Assembly: GCA_902801175.1 (NCBI GenBank) | Contig: CADCHF010000008.1 | Location: forward strand, 21,385 to 85,384 | DNA: 64,000 bases | Direction: 5' to 3' | From: an uncultured Coriobacteriaceae bacterium | GTDB taxonomy: Bacteria; Actinomycetota; Coriobacteriia; Coriobacteriales; Atopobiaceae | Shown: positions 1-8,933 of the stretch, piece after piece | Layout: the number at the start of each line of letters is the position of its first letter | Numbering within the stretch: the first letter of the stretch is position 1 | Position numbers and translations under genes: made by a program | The notes under the pieces: generated by a model | Told to the model about the DNA's origin: nothing | The model's database searches: none | Seen by the model: the letters and a program-made list of their open reading frames with translations, nothing else

Positions 1-43
1 GAGCCCGTTTGCCGCACTGCGCAACCTCAAGTTTGACGACTAG
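1..43 (+). CDS. C-terminal end of a YceD/DUF177-family protein (partial)
   Basis: The reading frame that begins at base 2 runs into a TAG at 41-43 and gives a short tail, SPFAALRNLKFDD. The pattern of a conserved Asp/Ser-Pro, two alanines and a leucine-rich end is typical of the C-terminus of YceD (DUF177) proteins. In many bacteria yceD lies directly upstream of rpmF, which is the case here. Only 13 residues are visible, so the call rests mainly on position. The gap to rpmF (44-306) holds no gene that I can support; a TG-N-TAGAGT extended -10-like string at 224-232 could be a promoter for rpmF, but no good -35 accompanies it. Confidence 0.55.
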   Translation, partial: SPFAALRNLKFDD

Positions 44-306
44 CCAAAGGGCCTGTGAGCTGGTGAGCAAACTCCATGCACGAGGGGTTTCTCGCAGCGT
101 CACGGGCCTTGCCCTTATCGCGTGAAGTCTCTGGTGCGCATCTTTCAGAGTGTGTCCAGATGGCAAGTTGCACGAATTCTCTACGTGAAGAATAGTTGTT
201 GCGTGCGCAAGGACCACAAGGTGTGGTAGAGTACTTCCTTGCATGTCTGCAAGTAGGACCGTCCGGCGCCCGTCGGGCGTTGGATGAGGTGTAAGAGAGG
301 TTCAAG

Positions 307-486
307 ATGGCAGTTCCTAAGCAAAAGAAGGGCCGCGGCGCCACGCACACTCGCCGCTCCGCCAACAGCAAGCTCGCCGCTTCCGCGCGCTCCATTTGCC
401 CGCAGTGTGGTGCTCCTAAGCTTCCGCATCACGTGTGCCCCAACTGCGGCTTCTACAAGGACCGCGAGGTTGTCGTCACCGAGTAA
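307..486 (+). CDS. rpmF: 50S ribosomal protein L32
   Basis: This 59-residue basic protein opens with MAVPKQKKG and carries a zinc-ribbon pattern, CPQC followed by CPNC, as in zinc-dependent L32. It is a structural protein of the large ribosomal subunit. An AGAGAGG ribosome-binding site at 294-300 sets the start. The gene is too short for many ORF callers but is unmistakable. It sits immediately before plsX, the conserved rpmF-plsX arrangement that links ribosome and membrane-lipid synthesis. The presence of all four cysteines suggests the zinc-binding form rather than the zinc-free paralogue used under zinc limitation. Confidence 0.97.
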   Translation: MAVPKQKKGRGATHTRRSANSKLAASARSICPQCGAPKLPHHVCPNCGFYKDREVVVTE

Positions 487-621
487 CGTTTCGTACGATA
501 CGAACGCCATGGAGGCCGGTCCCTTCCGGGATTGGCCTCCTTCTCGTATGGACCTTCCAAGACGCGCCGCATGAGAAGCGCCTGTCTTGAGGTCCCCATT
601 CGTGGAATGAGAGGCTACAGG

Positions 622-1614
622 ATGACTACCATTTGTGTAGATGTAATGGGCGGCGACCGCGAGCCGCAGGTCGTTCTTGATGGTATTGAGACGGCCCTCG
701 AGGCCGACCAAGAGCTTGAGGTGCTGGTTGCCGGCCCCAGCGAGCTCGTGGAGGGCTTCTGCGCCAAGCACAGCCGTACGCGTGCGCTCGTGTGCACCGA
801 GGCAATTGCCATGGACGAGCATCCGTCCGAGGCCGTGCGCGCAAAGAAGGACTCGACCATCGTGCGTGGCTGCCAGGCGGTCCGCAAGGGCGAGGCAGAC
901 GGCTTCTTCTCGGCTGGGTCGACGGGTGCCATTTTTGCTGCCGCAACCCTTGGCGTGGGCCGCATCAAGGGCATCAAGCGTCCGGCCATTGCCGGCGTGC
1001 TTCCTGGGGCCTCCGGAAGGCAGACCGTCATGCTCGACCTTGGCGCCAACGCCGACGTAAGGCCCGAGATGATCGTTCAGTTTGCCGAGATGGGCCGTGC
1101 GTATTCCAGCGTCGTGCTGGGTGTCGAGGATCCGCACGTGGCCCTGCTCTCAAATGGCAGCGAGGACACGAAGGGCTCCGAGCTGGCGCTCTCGTATCAT
1201 GCTGCCCTTGCCGAGGCGGGCTCGTGGTTTGCGGGTAACGCCGAGGGCACCGACTTGCTCGCCGGCAACTTTGACGTCGTCGTCACCGATGGCTTTACGG
1301 GCAACGTTGCCCTCAAGAGCCTCGAGGGCACGGCCAAGTACATCGTCTCAGAGCTCAAGCGCCTTGCACACAGCTCCAAGCGTGCCGTGGCAGGAGCCGC
1401 CCTGCTCAAGCCCGCACTCAAGACAATTGCTGCGAGCCTTTCGGGCGACGAGCTTGGTGGGGCAATTCTTCTTGGCGTCAAGGCGCCGGTGCTCATTGGT
1501 CACGGGGCAACCTCGGTCGACGCCGTCAAGAACGGCACCATCGCCACGGCCAATGCTGTCCGCGGGGGCCTTGTGGACAAAATCGCTCAGGTCATTACAA
1601 GCCAGAACAGCTAG
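622..1614 (+). CDS. plsX: Phosphate acyltransferase PlsX
   Basis: PlsX converts acyl-ACP to acyl-phosphate, the acyl donor for PlsY in phosphatidic acid synthesis at the membrane. The chosen ATG gives 330 residues, the usual family length, and starts MTTICVDVMGGDREP, where the VDxMGGD motif is diagnostic. A GAGAGG at 609-614 supports this start over upstream in-frame codons, which would add about 30 unrelated residues. Further family motifs include the glycine-rich FFSAGSTGAIFAA stretch near residue 95 and DGFTGNVALKSLEG near residue 225. It lies between rpmF and acpP, so acyl carrier substrate and enzyme are made from neighbouring genes. Confidence 0.95.
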   Translation: MTTICVDVMGGDREPQVVLDGIETALEADQELEVLVAGPSELVEGFCAKHSRTRALVCTEAIAMDEHPSEAVRAKKDSTIVRGCQAVRKGEADGFFSAGSTGAIFAAATLGVGRIKGIKRPAIAGVLPGASGRQTVMLDLGANADVRPEMIVQFAEMGRAYSSVVLGVEDPHVALLSNGSEDTKGSELALSYHAALAEAGSWFAGNAEGTDLLAGNFDVVVTDGFTGNVALKSLEGTAKYIVSELKRLAHSSKRAVAGAALLKPALKTIAASLSGDELGGAILLGVKAPVLIGHGATSVDAVKNGTIATANAVRGGLVDKIAQVITSQNS

Positions 1615-1688
1615 TACAATCGTCTATACGAAACGCGGGCAAAGCCGTGCATAAGATCGCGGCATGGACCCAAACAGGAGGAACCCCA

Positions 1689-1925
1689 ATGGATCATGAC
1701 GCCATTTTTGCCAAGGCAAAGGCAATCATCTCTGACGTGCTCGACGTCGACGAGGCCGACATCACCGAGTCGACCGAGTTCAAGGCCCTCGAGGCCGACT
1801 CCTTTGACATGCTCGAGCTCGTGAGCGCCTTTGAGGACGAGTTTGGCATGGAGATGCCCGACGACGGTCTCGACCAGATCGTGACCGTGGGCGACGTCAT
1901 TGCCGGCATCGAGGCTGCTCTGTAG
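1689..1925 (+). CDS. acpP: Acyl carrier protein
   Basis: A 78-residue, strongly acidic protein with the phosphopantetheine attachment motif EADSFDMLEL, in which Ser38 is the modified residue. It carries growing acyl chains for fatty acid synthesis and supplies PlsX. The start is fixed by a strong AGGAGGA site at 1676-1682; the longer frame to 1647 lacks family similarity. The motif reads DSFDMLEL where the commonest form is DSLDxVEL, a tolerated variant. Its stop lies just before the rnc start, which suggests translational coupling. Confidence 0.95.
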   Translation: MDHDAIFAKAKAIISDVLDVDEADITESTEFKALEADSFDMLELVSAFEDEFGMEMPDDGLDQIVTVGDVIAGIEAAL

Positions 1926-1932
1926 GCGTACC

Positions 1933-2664
1933 TTGAAGCTTCACAAAAGAGTTAAACGCATAGAAGAGATCGTTGGGCACCACTTTACCAACGAGGACCT
2001 GGTGATCTCTGCAATCACTCACCCGTCGGCCGCGGAGGGCAAGTCTGTGTCGGCGAGCTATGAGCGCTTGGAGTTCTTGGGCGACTCCGTGCTTGGGGCC
2101 ATGATCGCCACCGACCTGTTTGAGCGCTATCCAGCAATGGACGAGGGCCAGCTCTCGCTGCTCAAGATTGCGCTTGTGAGCGGCGAGATGCTCTCTGAGG
2201 TTGCCGGAGAGCTTGGCATTGGCGAGCTCATCCTCTTTGGCGAGTCCGAGAAGGGCACGGGAGCCAGAGGGCTCCGTTCTGCGCTCGAGAACGTTTACGA
2301 GGCCCTTGTGGGCGCTCTCTACCTTGACGGCGGCTACGAGTCGGCACACAGCTTTGTGGCACGCACGCTGCACCCAAGGATCACCCCTGAGCTTGGCCGC
2401 AACGTGGTGCCGGCAAAGTCGCGCCTGCAGGAGCATATCCAGCGCGACTACCACATTGGCCCCGAATACAAGCTGGAGGGCGAGAGCGGCCCCGCCCACA
2501 GCCCAACCTTCACCTCTGTGGTGCTGGTCGAGGGGCGCCGCGTTGGCCGCGGCCAGGGCTCCACAAAGAAGGAGTCACAGGCAAACGCCGCAGCCGACGC
2601 GCTTGTGCGCATGGGCTACGAAGAGGCCCAAAACAGCCAAGACACAGAGCCCGAGGAGGTTTAG
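1933..2664 (+). CDS. rnc: Ribonuclease III
   Basis: RNase III cleaves double-stranded RNA, processing rRNA precursors and some mRNAs. The protein (243 residues from the TTG at 1933) holds the family signature ERLEFLGDSVLG with catalytic Glu/Asp residues near residues 45-55, and a C-terminal double-stranded-RNA-binding domain from about residue 160 (LQEHIQRDYHIGPEYKL onward). An upstream in-frame TTG at 1900 would overlap acpP by 26 bases and add residues that do not look conserved, so the later TTG is preferred; the start is the least certain part. The order acpP-rnc-smc-ftsY is widespread in Gram-positive bacteria. Confidence 0.94.
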   Translation: MKLHKRVKRIEEIVGHHFTNEDLVISAITHPSAAEGKSVSASYERLEFLGDSVLGAMIATDLFERYPAMDEGQLSLLKIALVSGEMLSEVAGELGIGELILFGESEKGTGARGLRSALENVYEALVGALYLDGGYESAHSFVARTLHPRITPELGRNVVPAKSRLQEHIQRDYHIGPEYKLEGESGPAHSPTFTSVVLVEGRRVGRGQGSTKKESQANAAADALVRMGYEEAQNSQDTEPEEV

Positions 2665-2667
2665 CGG

Positions 2668-5600
2668 ATGTATCTCAAGTCGCTGACCCTCAAGGGCTTT
2701 AAGTCGTTTGCCGACCGCACGCACATGGTCTTTGACCCGGGCCTCACGGTTGTCGTGGGACCAAACGGGTCGGGCAAGTCAAACGTGTCCGACTCAATTC
2801 TTTGGGTCCTGGGCGAGCAGAGCGCCAAGCAGCTGCGCGGACAGGCTATGGAGGACGTCATCTTCTCTGGCTCGAGCGCGCGCAAGGCCGTTGGCCTTGC
2901 CGAGGTCACGCTCGTGCTCGACAACTCCGACCACACCCTGCCCATCGACTTCACCGAGGTGGCTATCACCAGACGCATGTACCGCTCGGGCGAGAGCGAG
3001 TACCTCATCAACAACGCGCCGTCGCGCCTGATGGACATCACCGACATCCTGCATGACTCCGGCCTTGGCAAGGACACCCACTCGATCATTAGCCAGGGCA
3101 AGCTCGACTCGATCCTCTCGAGTCGTCCCGAGGAGCGTCGCTCGCTCATCGAGGAGGCCGCAGGCATCTCCAAGCATCGCAGGCGCAAGGAGCGCTCCGA
3201 GCGAAAGCTCAAGTCGATGCAGGAGAACCTCGTGCGTGCCAAGGACATCCAGCGCGAGATTGGCCGACAGCTGAGGCCACTTGAGCGCCAGGTAGACAAG
3301 GCCCGTCGCCACCGTGACCTCACCGAGCGCCTGGGCGAGCTCTCGGCAACGCTTGCCGTGGACGACCTGAGGCTGTTGCAGGCCAACCACGCTCGCCTCA
3401 CCGCCCGTGGCAACGAGGCCGAGGCGGCAGTGGAGCTGGCCCAGTATCGTGCCGACGAGAAGGAGCGCGAGCTCGAAAAGCTCCAGTCGCTGCTCGAGCA
3501 GAAGGGCCTGTTCGTGGGCGACCTGGGCGAGCAGCGCAGGCGCATGCAGGACGTGCTCAGCCGTATGGAGTCGGACATGCGCCTTTTGGAGGAGAAGGGC
3601 CGCAACATGGTGGCCCGTCTCTCTGAGATGCGCGCAACGCTCTCCAACTCCGAAAAGCAGCGCAACGACGCCGCGGCAGAGCACGAGAAGGTGCAGGCCC
3701 AGCTTGCCGAGGCGAGGCTCAAGGCCTCGGACCTCTCGGACCGCGTCCGTGACCTTCAGCGCGAGTCCAAGCAGGCCACCGAGCTGCGTCGTCAGCTCGG
3801 CAACCGATATGCGCAGCTCACCAACGAGCAACGCCAGAGCCAGCGCAAGGCCGACCAGGAGACGCTTGCCTACGCCAAGCTCGAGGACCAGATCTCTAAC
3901 GCCAAGCTCGAGGACGAGATGTTCGAGAGCCGACTGGCACAGATTGCCGAGACCCTGGCGACTGCCGAGGAGGCTCTCGCGGACGGCCAAAAGCGTCGCG
4001 ACGCCCTCGCAGACAAGCTCTCGGAGGCAGAGCGCGCGTCCCGTGAGGCCGAGGACGCCATTCGCTCGGCGCAGGAGGCGCTGCGCGATGCCCGCAAGGA
4101 CGAGCAGAGCTCGCGTGAAAAGTTGAGCAAGGCTCGCGCAACGCTCTCGGCGCTCGAGGGCGTCGACGAGCAGAGCGAGAACGCGAGCGGCCTAACCGCG
4201 TCGCTTGCCGCCTCCGACGCCGGCATTGAGCTCGTCGAGTGCCGCCTGGCTGACCTGATCGAGGTGCCCCAGGAGCTCGACGAGCTTGTTGAGCGACTTT
4301 TGGGTGATGACCTTGCAGCGCTGGTCGTCGATGGCCAGCAGGATGCCGAGCGGCTTGCCAACGTTGCCGTTGGCATGGGAAAGGCCTCTGGCCGCGCGAC
4401 GATCGTGCAGCTAGGGGAGAGTGGTGCCGCTCCCGCAGACGGAGCTCCTGGCACGCCGCTTCTCGAGCGCATCGGTTGCGACGAGCGGGCAAAGGGACTT
4501 CTGCAGGCGCTTTTGGGCGACATTCGCCTTGTTGAGAGCGCGGGAGAGGCAATTAAAGCACATGCGGAGCTGCCGCATCTTACCTACGTGACCTCAGAGG
4601 GCGTTACCGTGCTTCCCGACGGCCGAGTCGTTGTTGGCGTGGAGGTTGGCGCCGAGCGCGGCGCACTCGAGCGCAAGCGCAGGATTCGTGCCCTGCACGA
4701 CGGCATGGAGGAGCTCGAGAAGGCCCACGGTGCGGCCGAGGACGCCCTTGCGGATGCCGAGCGCAAGCTGGCCGATGCGCGCGACGAGAGCGCGCGCACC
4801 AAGGGCGAGGTCGCACGTCTGCGCGGCGAGCACTCGTCGGTGACGTCCGAGATCGGACGTCTTGAGGCGCAGCGCAGCCAGGCCTCATCCGAGCAGGCAC
4901 AGGTCGCAAAGCGCCGTGCAAACGCCTCGCAGAAGGCAGCTGACGCTCGTCCGCTCATTGAACAGCACCGCAAGGCCGCACGCGATGCCGAGAAGCACGC
5001 GGCGGACCTTGGCAGGCAACTCGAGGAGATCTCGTCCGAGCGCTCGCGCGCGAGCAAGGCCGAGTCGGACGCGCAGGCGCGGGTCGCCGATGCGCGCCTC
5101 GATCTTGCGACGACCATGGAGCGGCGCACGAACCTCGAGCGTCGCGAGCATGACCTGTCGCGCACGCTGGCCGACCTTGAGCGTCGTCGCACGACTGCCG
5201 AGCGCTCGGCCCGGTCGCTTGAGGTGCTCCGTCTTCGTGTTGACCCGCTCTACGACCGCTACGAGGCCATTCACACCCGTGCCGTCGAGTGGGCCGAGCT
5301 GCTTCGTGACCGTAGCAGGCTCGCAGAGGCAGACAGCGACTCGCTCAAGCAGACCATCGGCGATGCCCGTCAGGCCGTCTCTCAGGCCAACACCCAGCTG
5401 CAGGCTGCCAAGGACGCCAGCAACGAGGTCAAGGTCGAGATGGGCCGCCTTGAGGTGCAGGTCGAAAACGCCATCAACGCCATTGTCTCGCTTGGCTACG
5501 TGCTCGACGAGGCCCTCACGCTCCCCGAGCCCGAGGACCGCGCCGCCATGGAGGCCGAGGTCGAGAAGCTCAAGTGCCAGCTTGCCTCCATTGGCCCCGT

Positions 5601-6210
5601 CAACGAGGTCGCAATGGACGAGTACGAGCGCCTCAAGGAACGCTCTGACTACATCGACGAGCAGGTGGCGGACCTCGAGCGCGCCCGTGGCGCCCTCGCC
5701 AAGATCACGGCGGCCATCGAGCGCAAGATGCGCCGGCAGTTCCTGGTGATCTTTGACGCGGTCAACGCCAACTTCTCCGAGGTGTTCTCCATGCTCTTCC
5801 CGGGCGGACAGGCGCACCTCGAGATGACCGACCCCGACCATCTCGATGAGACCGGAGTCGAGATCGTGGCGCAGCCTCGCGGCAAGCGCCTGCAAAAGAT
5901 GATGCTCATGAGCGGTGGCGAGAAGAGTCTCACCGCACTTGCCCTGCTCTTTGCGGTATACAAGACACGTACGGTTCCGTTCTACGTGTTTGACGAGGTT
6001 GAGGCCGCCCTTGACGACTCCAACCTCTCCAAGCTGCTCGATGCCATCGAGCAGCTCAAGGACACGACCCAACTCATCGTGATCAGCCACCAGCGCCGCA
6101 CGATGGAGCAGGCCGACGTCCTCTATGGCGTGTCGATGCAGGCCGACGGCGTGAGCCACGTGGTGAGCCAGCGCCTCGACCGTGCGACCGGAAAGGTGGT
6201 GGATGCCTGA
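2668..6210 (+). CDS. smc: Chromosome segregation protein SMC
   Basis: An 1180-residue SMC ATPase that, with ScpA and ScpB, compacts and separates daughter chromosomes. Walker A GPNGSGKS lies at residues 31-38. Two long coiled-coil arms, very rich in Glu, Arg, Ala and Lys (about 170-500 and 670-1000), flank a hinge domain around 510-640. The ABC-type signature LMSGGEKSLTALALL is near residue 1080, followed by Walker B YVFDEVEAALDD near 1104. GAGGAGG at 2653-2659 inside the rnc 3' end precedes the ATG. The TGA stop overlaps the ftsY ATG by one base, so the pair is translationally coupled. Confidence 0.97.
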   Translation: MYLKSLTLKGFKSFADRTHMVFDPGLTVVVGPNGSGKSNVSDSILWVLGEQSAKQLRGQAMEDVIFSGSSARKAVGLAEVTLVLDNSDHTLPIDFTEVAITRRMYRSGESEYLINNAPSRLMDITDILHDSGLGKDTHSIISQGKLDSILSSRPEERRSLIEEAAGISKHRRRKERSERKLKSMQENLVRAKDIQREIGRQLRPLERQVDKARRHRDLTERLGELSATLAVDDLRLLQANHARLTARGNEAEAAVELAQYRADEKERELEKLQSLLEQKGLFVGDLGEQRRRMQDVLSRMESDMRLLEEKGRNMVARLSEMRATLSNSEKQRNDAAAEHEKVQAQLAEARLKASDLSDRVRDLQRESKQATELRRQLGNRYAQLTNEQRQSQRKADQETLAYAKLEDQISNAKLEDEMFESRLAQIAETLATAEEALADGQKRRDALADKLSEAERASREAEDAIRSAQEALRDARKDEQSSREKLSKARATLSALEGVDEQSENASGLTASLAASDAGIELVECRLADLIEVPQELDELVERLLGDDLAALVVDGQQDAERLANVAVGMGKASGRATIVQLGESGAAPADGAPGTPLLERIGCDERAKGLLQALLGDIRLVESAGEAIKAHAELPHLTYVTSEGVTVLPDGRVVVGVEVGAERGALERKRRIRALHDGMEELEKAHGAAEDALADAERKLADARDESARTKGEVARLRGEHSSVTSEIGRLEAQRSQASSEQAQVAKRRANASQKAADARPLIEQHRKAARDAEKHAADLGRQLEEISSERSRASKAESDAQARVADARLDLATTMERRTNLERREHDLSRTLADLERRRTTAERSARSLEVLRLRVDPLYDRYEAIHTRAVEWAELLRDRSRLAEADSDSLKQTIGDARQAVSQANTQLQAAKDASNEVKVEMGRLEVQVENAINAIVSLGYVLDEALTLPEPEDRAAMEAEVEKLKCQLASIGPVNEVAMDEYERLKERSDYIDEQVADLERARGALAKITAAIERKMRRQFLVIFDAVNANFSEVFSMLFPGGQAHLEMTDPDHLDETGVEIVAQPRGKRLQKMMLMSGGEKSLTALALLFAVYKTRTVPFYVFDEVEAALDDSNLSKLLDAIEQLKDTTQLIVISHQRRTMEQADVLYGVSMQADGVSHVVSQRLDRATGKVVDA

Positions 6211-7115
6211 TGGCCCTGTTCGATAACCTACGCAAGGGGCTCGCACGCTCGCGCGAGGCCATTTCCGAGATCTTCTACATGGGCGGCGAGGTCGACGAGG
6301 AGTTTTGGGAGAACCTCGAAGACACGCTGGTCATGGGCGACATGGGCGCCGAGGTTGCCATGCAGGTGACCGACGACCTTCGCGAGCAGGCCGCCCGCGA
6401 GAACCTCCGCACGGCACCGCAGCTGCGCGAGGCCTTGGCCCAGCGCCTGGCGCAGGTGTTTCCCCGTGCCGAGCGCGATCCGTTCAAGAGCCTGCCGCAC
6501 TGCGTCCTTTTTGTTGGCATCAATGGTGCCGGCAAGACCACCACGGTGGGCAAGCTTGCGAGCGCGGCCAACGAGCTTGGCATTCATTGCCTGATTGGTG
6601 GGGCCGACACCTTCCGTGCCGCAGCCATTGAGCAGCTGCAGGTGTGGGGCGAGCGCGCTGGCGTTGAGGTCGTGACCCGCGAGCGTGGGGGAGACCCGGC
6701 GAGCGTGTGCTACGACGTGCTCGAGCGCGCGGAGAAGCAGGGCACCGAGCTGGTGCTCATCGACACCGCAGGCCGTCTTCACACCAGCCCCGAGCTCATG
6801 CGCGAGCTGGCCAAGGTGGTCAACGTGTCGCGCAAGCGTGCGAGCATGCCGGTCACGGTCGTTCTCGTGATCGATGCCACCACGGGCCAGAACGGCCTCA
6901 ACCAGGCACGCGAGTTCAACGAGGCACTCGACATCGACGGCCTCATCGTGACCAAGCTCGACGGCACCGCCAAGGGTGGCATTGCCGTGGGCATCAGCCA
7001 CGAGCTCAATCTGCCCATCTACCGCATTGGTGTGGGCGAGTCCAAAGAGGACCTGCAGAGATTTGACGCGCTGGAGTTTTGCCGCGCGCTTGTGGGAGAG
7101 ACCGAAGGGATTTAA
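6210..7115 (+). CDS. ftsY: Signal recognition particle receptor FtsY
   Basis: FtsY is the membrane-associated GTPase receptor that docks SRP-ribosome complexes at the translocon. This 301-residue form consists of the N and G domains only and lacks the long acidic A domain of the E. coli protein; residues 1-20 form a short basic helix that could contact lipid. The G1 motif GINGAGKTTT is near residue 103, with ADTFRAAAIEQL, DTAGR and TKLDGTAKGG following in order. It starts at the ATG that overlaps the smc stop and ends three bases before ffh, so receptor and particle protein are co-transcribed. Confidence 0.96.
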   Translation: MALFDNLRKGLARSREAISEIFYMGGEVDEEFWENLEDTLVMGDMGAEVAMQVTDDLREQAARENLRTAPQLREALAQRLAQVFPRAERDPFKSLPHCVLFVGINGAGKTTTVGKLASAANELGIHCLIGGADTFRAAAIEQLQVWGERAGVEVVTRERGGDPASVCYDVLERAEKQGTELVLIDTAGRLHTSPELMRELAKVVNVSRKRASMPVTVVLVIDATTGQNGLNQAREFNEALDIDGLIVTKLDGTAKGGIAVGISHELNLPIYRIGVGESKEDLQRFDALEFCRALVGETEGI

Positions 7116-7118
7116 AGC

Positions 7119-8537
7119 ATGGCAGTTTTCAGCAGCCTTTCCGACCGGCTTCAAGATACCTTTGACAAGCTTCGTGGCAAGGGTCGCCTGACTGAGGACG
7201 ACATCAACTCGGCTATGCGCGAGATTCGCATGGCGCTGCTCGAGGCAGACGTCAACTATCGCGTGGTGAGGGGCTTTGTCTCGGCATGCAAGGAAAAGTG
7301 CATGACCGCCGACGTGCTCGACTCGCTCACACCTGCGCAAAACGTTGTGCGCATCGTGCTGGATCAGCTCACGCAGCTCTTGGGTTCCACCGAGGCAACC
7401 CTGCAGCTTGCCCAGAACCGCACGCCCAACGTGATCATGCTCGTTGGCCTTCAGGGCTCTGGTAAGACAACCGCGGCTGCCAAGCTCGCCTACATGCTCA
7501 AGAAGCAGAAGCACAGCCCGCTTCTGGCTGCCTGCGACACCCACCGTCCGGCTGCAGCCGACCAGCTCGCCACCCTTGGCGGCGAGATTGGCGTGCCGGT
7601 CTATCGTGGCGATGGCAAGGACGCTGTCAAGGTTGCCGCGGAGTCCATCGACGAGGCAATCGCGCATCTCAATGACATCGTGATCGTCGACACGGCAGGC
7701 CGTCTGCAGATCGACGAGGAGATGATGAACGAGGCCGTTGCCATCAAGGAGGCGGTCAAGCCCGACCAGGTGCTCATGGTTGTTGACGCCATGACCGGTC
7801 AGGACATCGTCAACGTGGTGAGCGAGTTTGCCGCGCGCACCGACTTTGACGGCGTGATCATGTCCAAGCTCGACGGTGACGCCCGTGGCGGCGGCGCCCT
7901 CTCGGTGCGCGAGGTTACCGGCAAGCCCATCATGTTTGCCTCGATGGGCGAGAAGCCCGACTCGCTCGAGGTCTTTAGCCCCGACCGCATGGCCAAGCGC
8001 ATCCTTGGCATGGGCGACGTGGTTGGCATCATCGAGCAGGCCGAGAAGATTGCCGATGAGCAGTCGATCGCCGATGCCGAGCGCATCCTTCGCCAGGGCT
8101 TCACAATGGACGACATGCTTGCCCAGATGCAGCAGATCCGCAAGATGGGCGGCCTCAACAAGATCATTGGCATGCTGCCCGGTGGCGACCGCGCCATCTC
8201 AAAGAGCGGTGCCGACATCGACGAGAAGCAGATCGTGCGCATCGAGGCTATGATTCACTCCATGACCAAGGAGGAGCGCCTCAACCCCAAGAAGATCAAC
8301 GGCCAGCGCCGCAAGCGCATTGCCGCTGGCTCTGGTCGCTCGGTGCAGGAGGTCAACCAGCTCCTCAAGCAGTGGTCCGAGATGAACAAGATGATGGGCA
8401 AGATGCGTCAGATGGCCAATGGCTTCCAGACTGGCGGAAAGAACAACCGTAAGGCCCGTCGCCAGTTCTCCCAGATGATGCGCAACATGGGCGGCCAAGG
8501 CGGAATGGGCGGCAACATGGGCGGATTCCCGTTCTAG
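7119..8537 (+). CDS. ffh: Signal recognition particle protein Ffh
   Basis: Ffh is the SRP54-type GTPase that binds signal sequences and 4.5S RNA and delivers nascent membrane proteins to FtsY. The 472-residue product shows the N domain, G domain with GLQGSGKTT near residue 109, DTHRPAAADQL, DTAGR and SKLDGDARGG, and then a methionine-rich M domain from about residue 300 that ends in a Gly/Met tail. A GAAGGGA site at 7104-7110 serves the ATG. No ylxM gene lies between ftsY and ffh, and I could not recognise an SRP RNA gene in this window. Confidence 0.97.
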   Translation: MAVFSSLSDRLQDTFDKLRGKGRLTEDDINSAMREIRMALLEADVNYRVVRGFVSACKEKCMTADVLDSLTPAQNVVRIVLDQLTQLLGSTEATLQLAQNRTPNVIMLVGLQGSGKTTAAAKLAYMLKKQKHSPLLAACDTHRPAAADQLATLGGEIGVPVYRGDGKDAVKVAAESIDEAIAHLNDIVIVDTAGRLQIDEEMMNEAVAIKEAVKPDQVLMVVDAMTGQDIVNVVSEFAARTDFDGVIMSKLDGDARGGGALSVREVTGKPIMFASMGEKPDSLEVFSPDRMAKRILGMGDVVGIIEQAEKIADEQSIADAERILRQGFTMDDMLAQMQQIRKMGGLNKIIGMLPGGDRAISKSGADIDEKQIVRIEAMIHSMTKEERLNPKKINGQRRKRIAAGSGRSVQEVNQLLKQWSEMNKMMGKMRQMANGFQTGGKNNRKARRQFSQMMRNMGGQGGMGGNMGGFPF

Positions 8538-8555
8538 ACTCGGTTTGACCTGACC

Positions 8556-8642
8556 GCGAGGGCCCCGTACTCTCTCTGGAAACGTCCTCGCCGCGCATGG
8601 CGCGGCTGCGGGATGCTTCCTACGAGAGTACGGGGCCCTCGC
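8556..8642. repeat. 87-base hairpin element with perfect 19 bp stem behind ffh
   Basis: The arm at 8556-8574 (GCGAGGGCCCCGTACTCTC) is perfectly complementary to 8624-8642. The 49-base interior contains a second perfect hairpin: GCCGCGC at 8590-8596, ATG, then GCGCGGC at 8600-8606. No T tract follows on either strand, so it is not a standard intrinsic terminator, although it could end ffh transcription or protect its 3' end. It does not contain the conserved GGAA tetraloop region expected of an SRP RNA. It may equally be a non-autonomous palindromic element. Confidence 0.6.
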
Positions 8643-8720
8643 CCGTCTACCGCGCTAGACGTGAGCCCGCGCTGTTGTCGCCCATGCCTTGGACCCACCC
8701 TGTAACTGACGGCCGGTAGG

Positions 8721-8850
8721 GGTGTGTCATGGGGACTTATAATTTGACACACTCGGAAATCGTTCGTCCTGATGTCAGCCGCTCTTGAAGGCTCAACTAG
8801 CTTTTGCGGCTTGACTGAGTGTGTCAAATTATACGTCCCCATGACACACC
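8721..8850. mobile_element. Family A palindromic element, copy 1 (MITE/REP-like)
   Basis: Terminal inverted repeats of 34 bases, 8721-8754 and 8817-8850, match at 33 of 34 positions and begin GGTGTGTCATGGGGAC. They enclose a 62-base interior. A second full copy at 24915-25039 carries a related interior in the opposite orientation (shared blocks include GTCCTGAT and TCAGCCGCTCT), so this is a dispersed family and not a chance hairpin. It lies in the convergent gap between ffh and the SpoU methylase gene. No transposase or obvious target duplication is present. The rest of the 8538-8933 gap holds only the ffh hairpin and a short family A fragment. Confidence 0.75.
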
Positions 8851-8861
8851 AACCAAGACAT

Positions 8862-8880
8862 TTGTCCTCCTGACACACCC
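8862..8880 (+). repeat. Short family A fragment
   Basis: The stretch around 8862-8880 reads GTCCTCCTGACACACC, which resembles the outer end of a family A arm (GTCCCCATGACACACC) and lies 12 bases beyond copy 1. It looks like a decayed or partial second end. Confidence 0.4.
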
Positions 8881-8933
8881 CTGGATGAGCTGGGTATGGA
8901 GCGCGGAGGGGCCTCCCACGGGTCCATTTGAGC

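Noticed and set aside
8556..8642. Possible 4.5S/SRP RNA gene next to ffh
   Set aside because: The hairpin lacks the conserved GGAA tetraloop and the asymmetric loop of SRP RNA domain IV on either strand.
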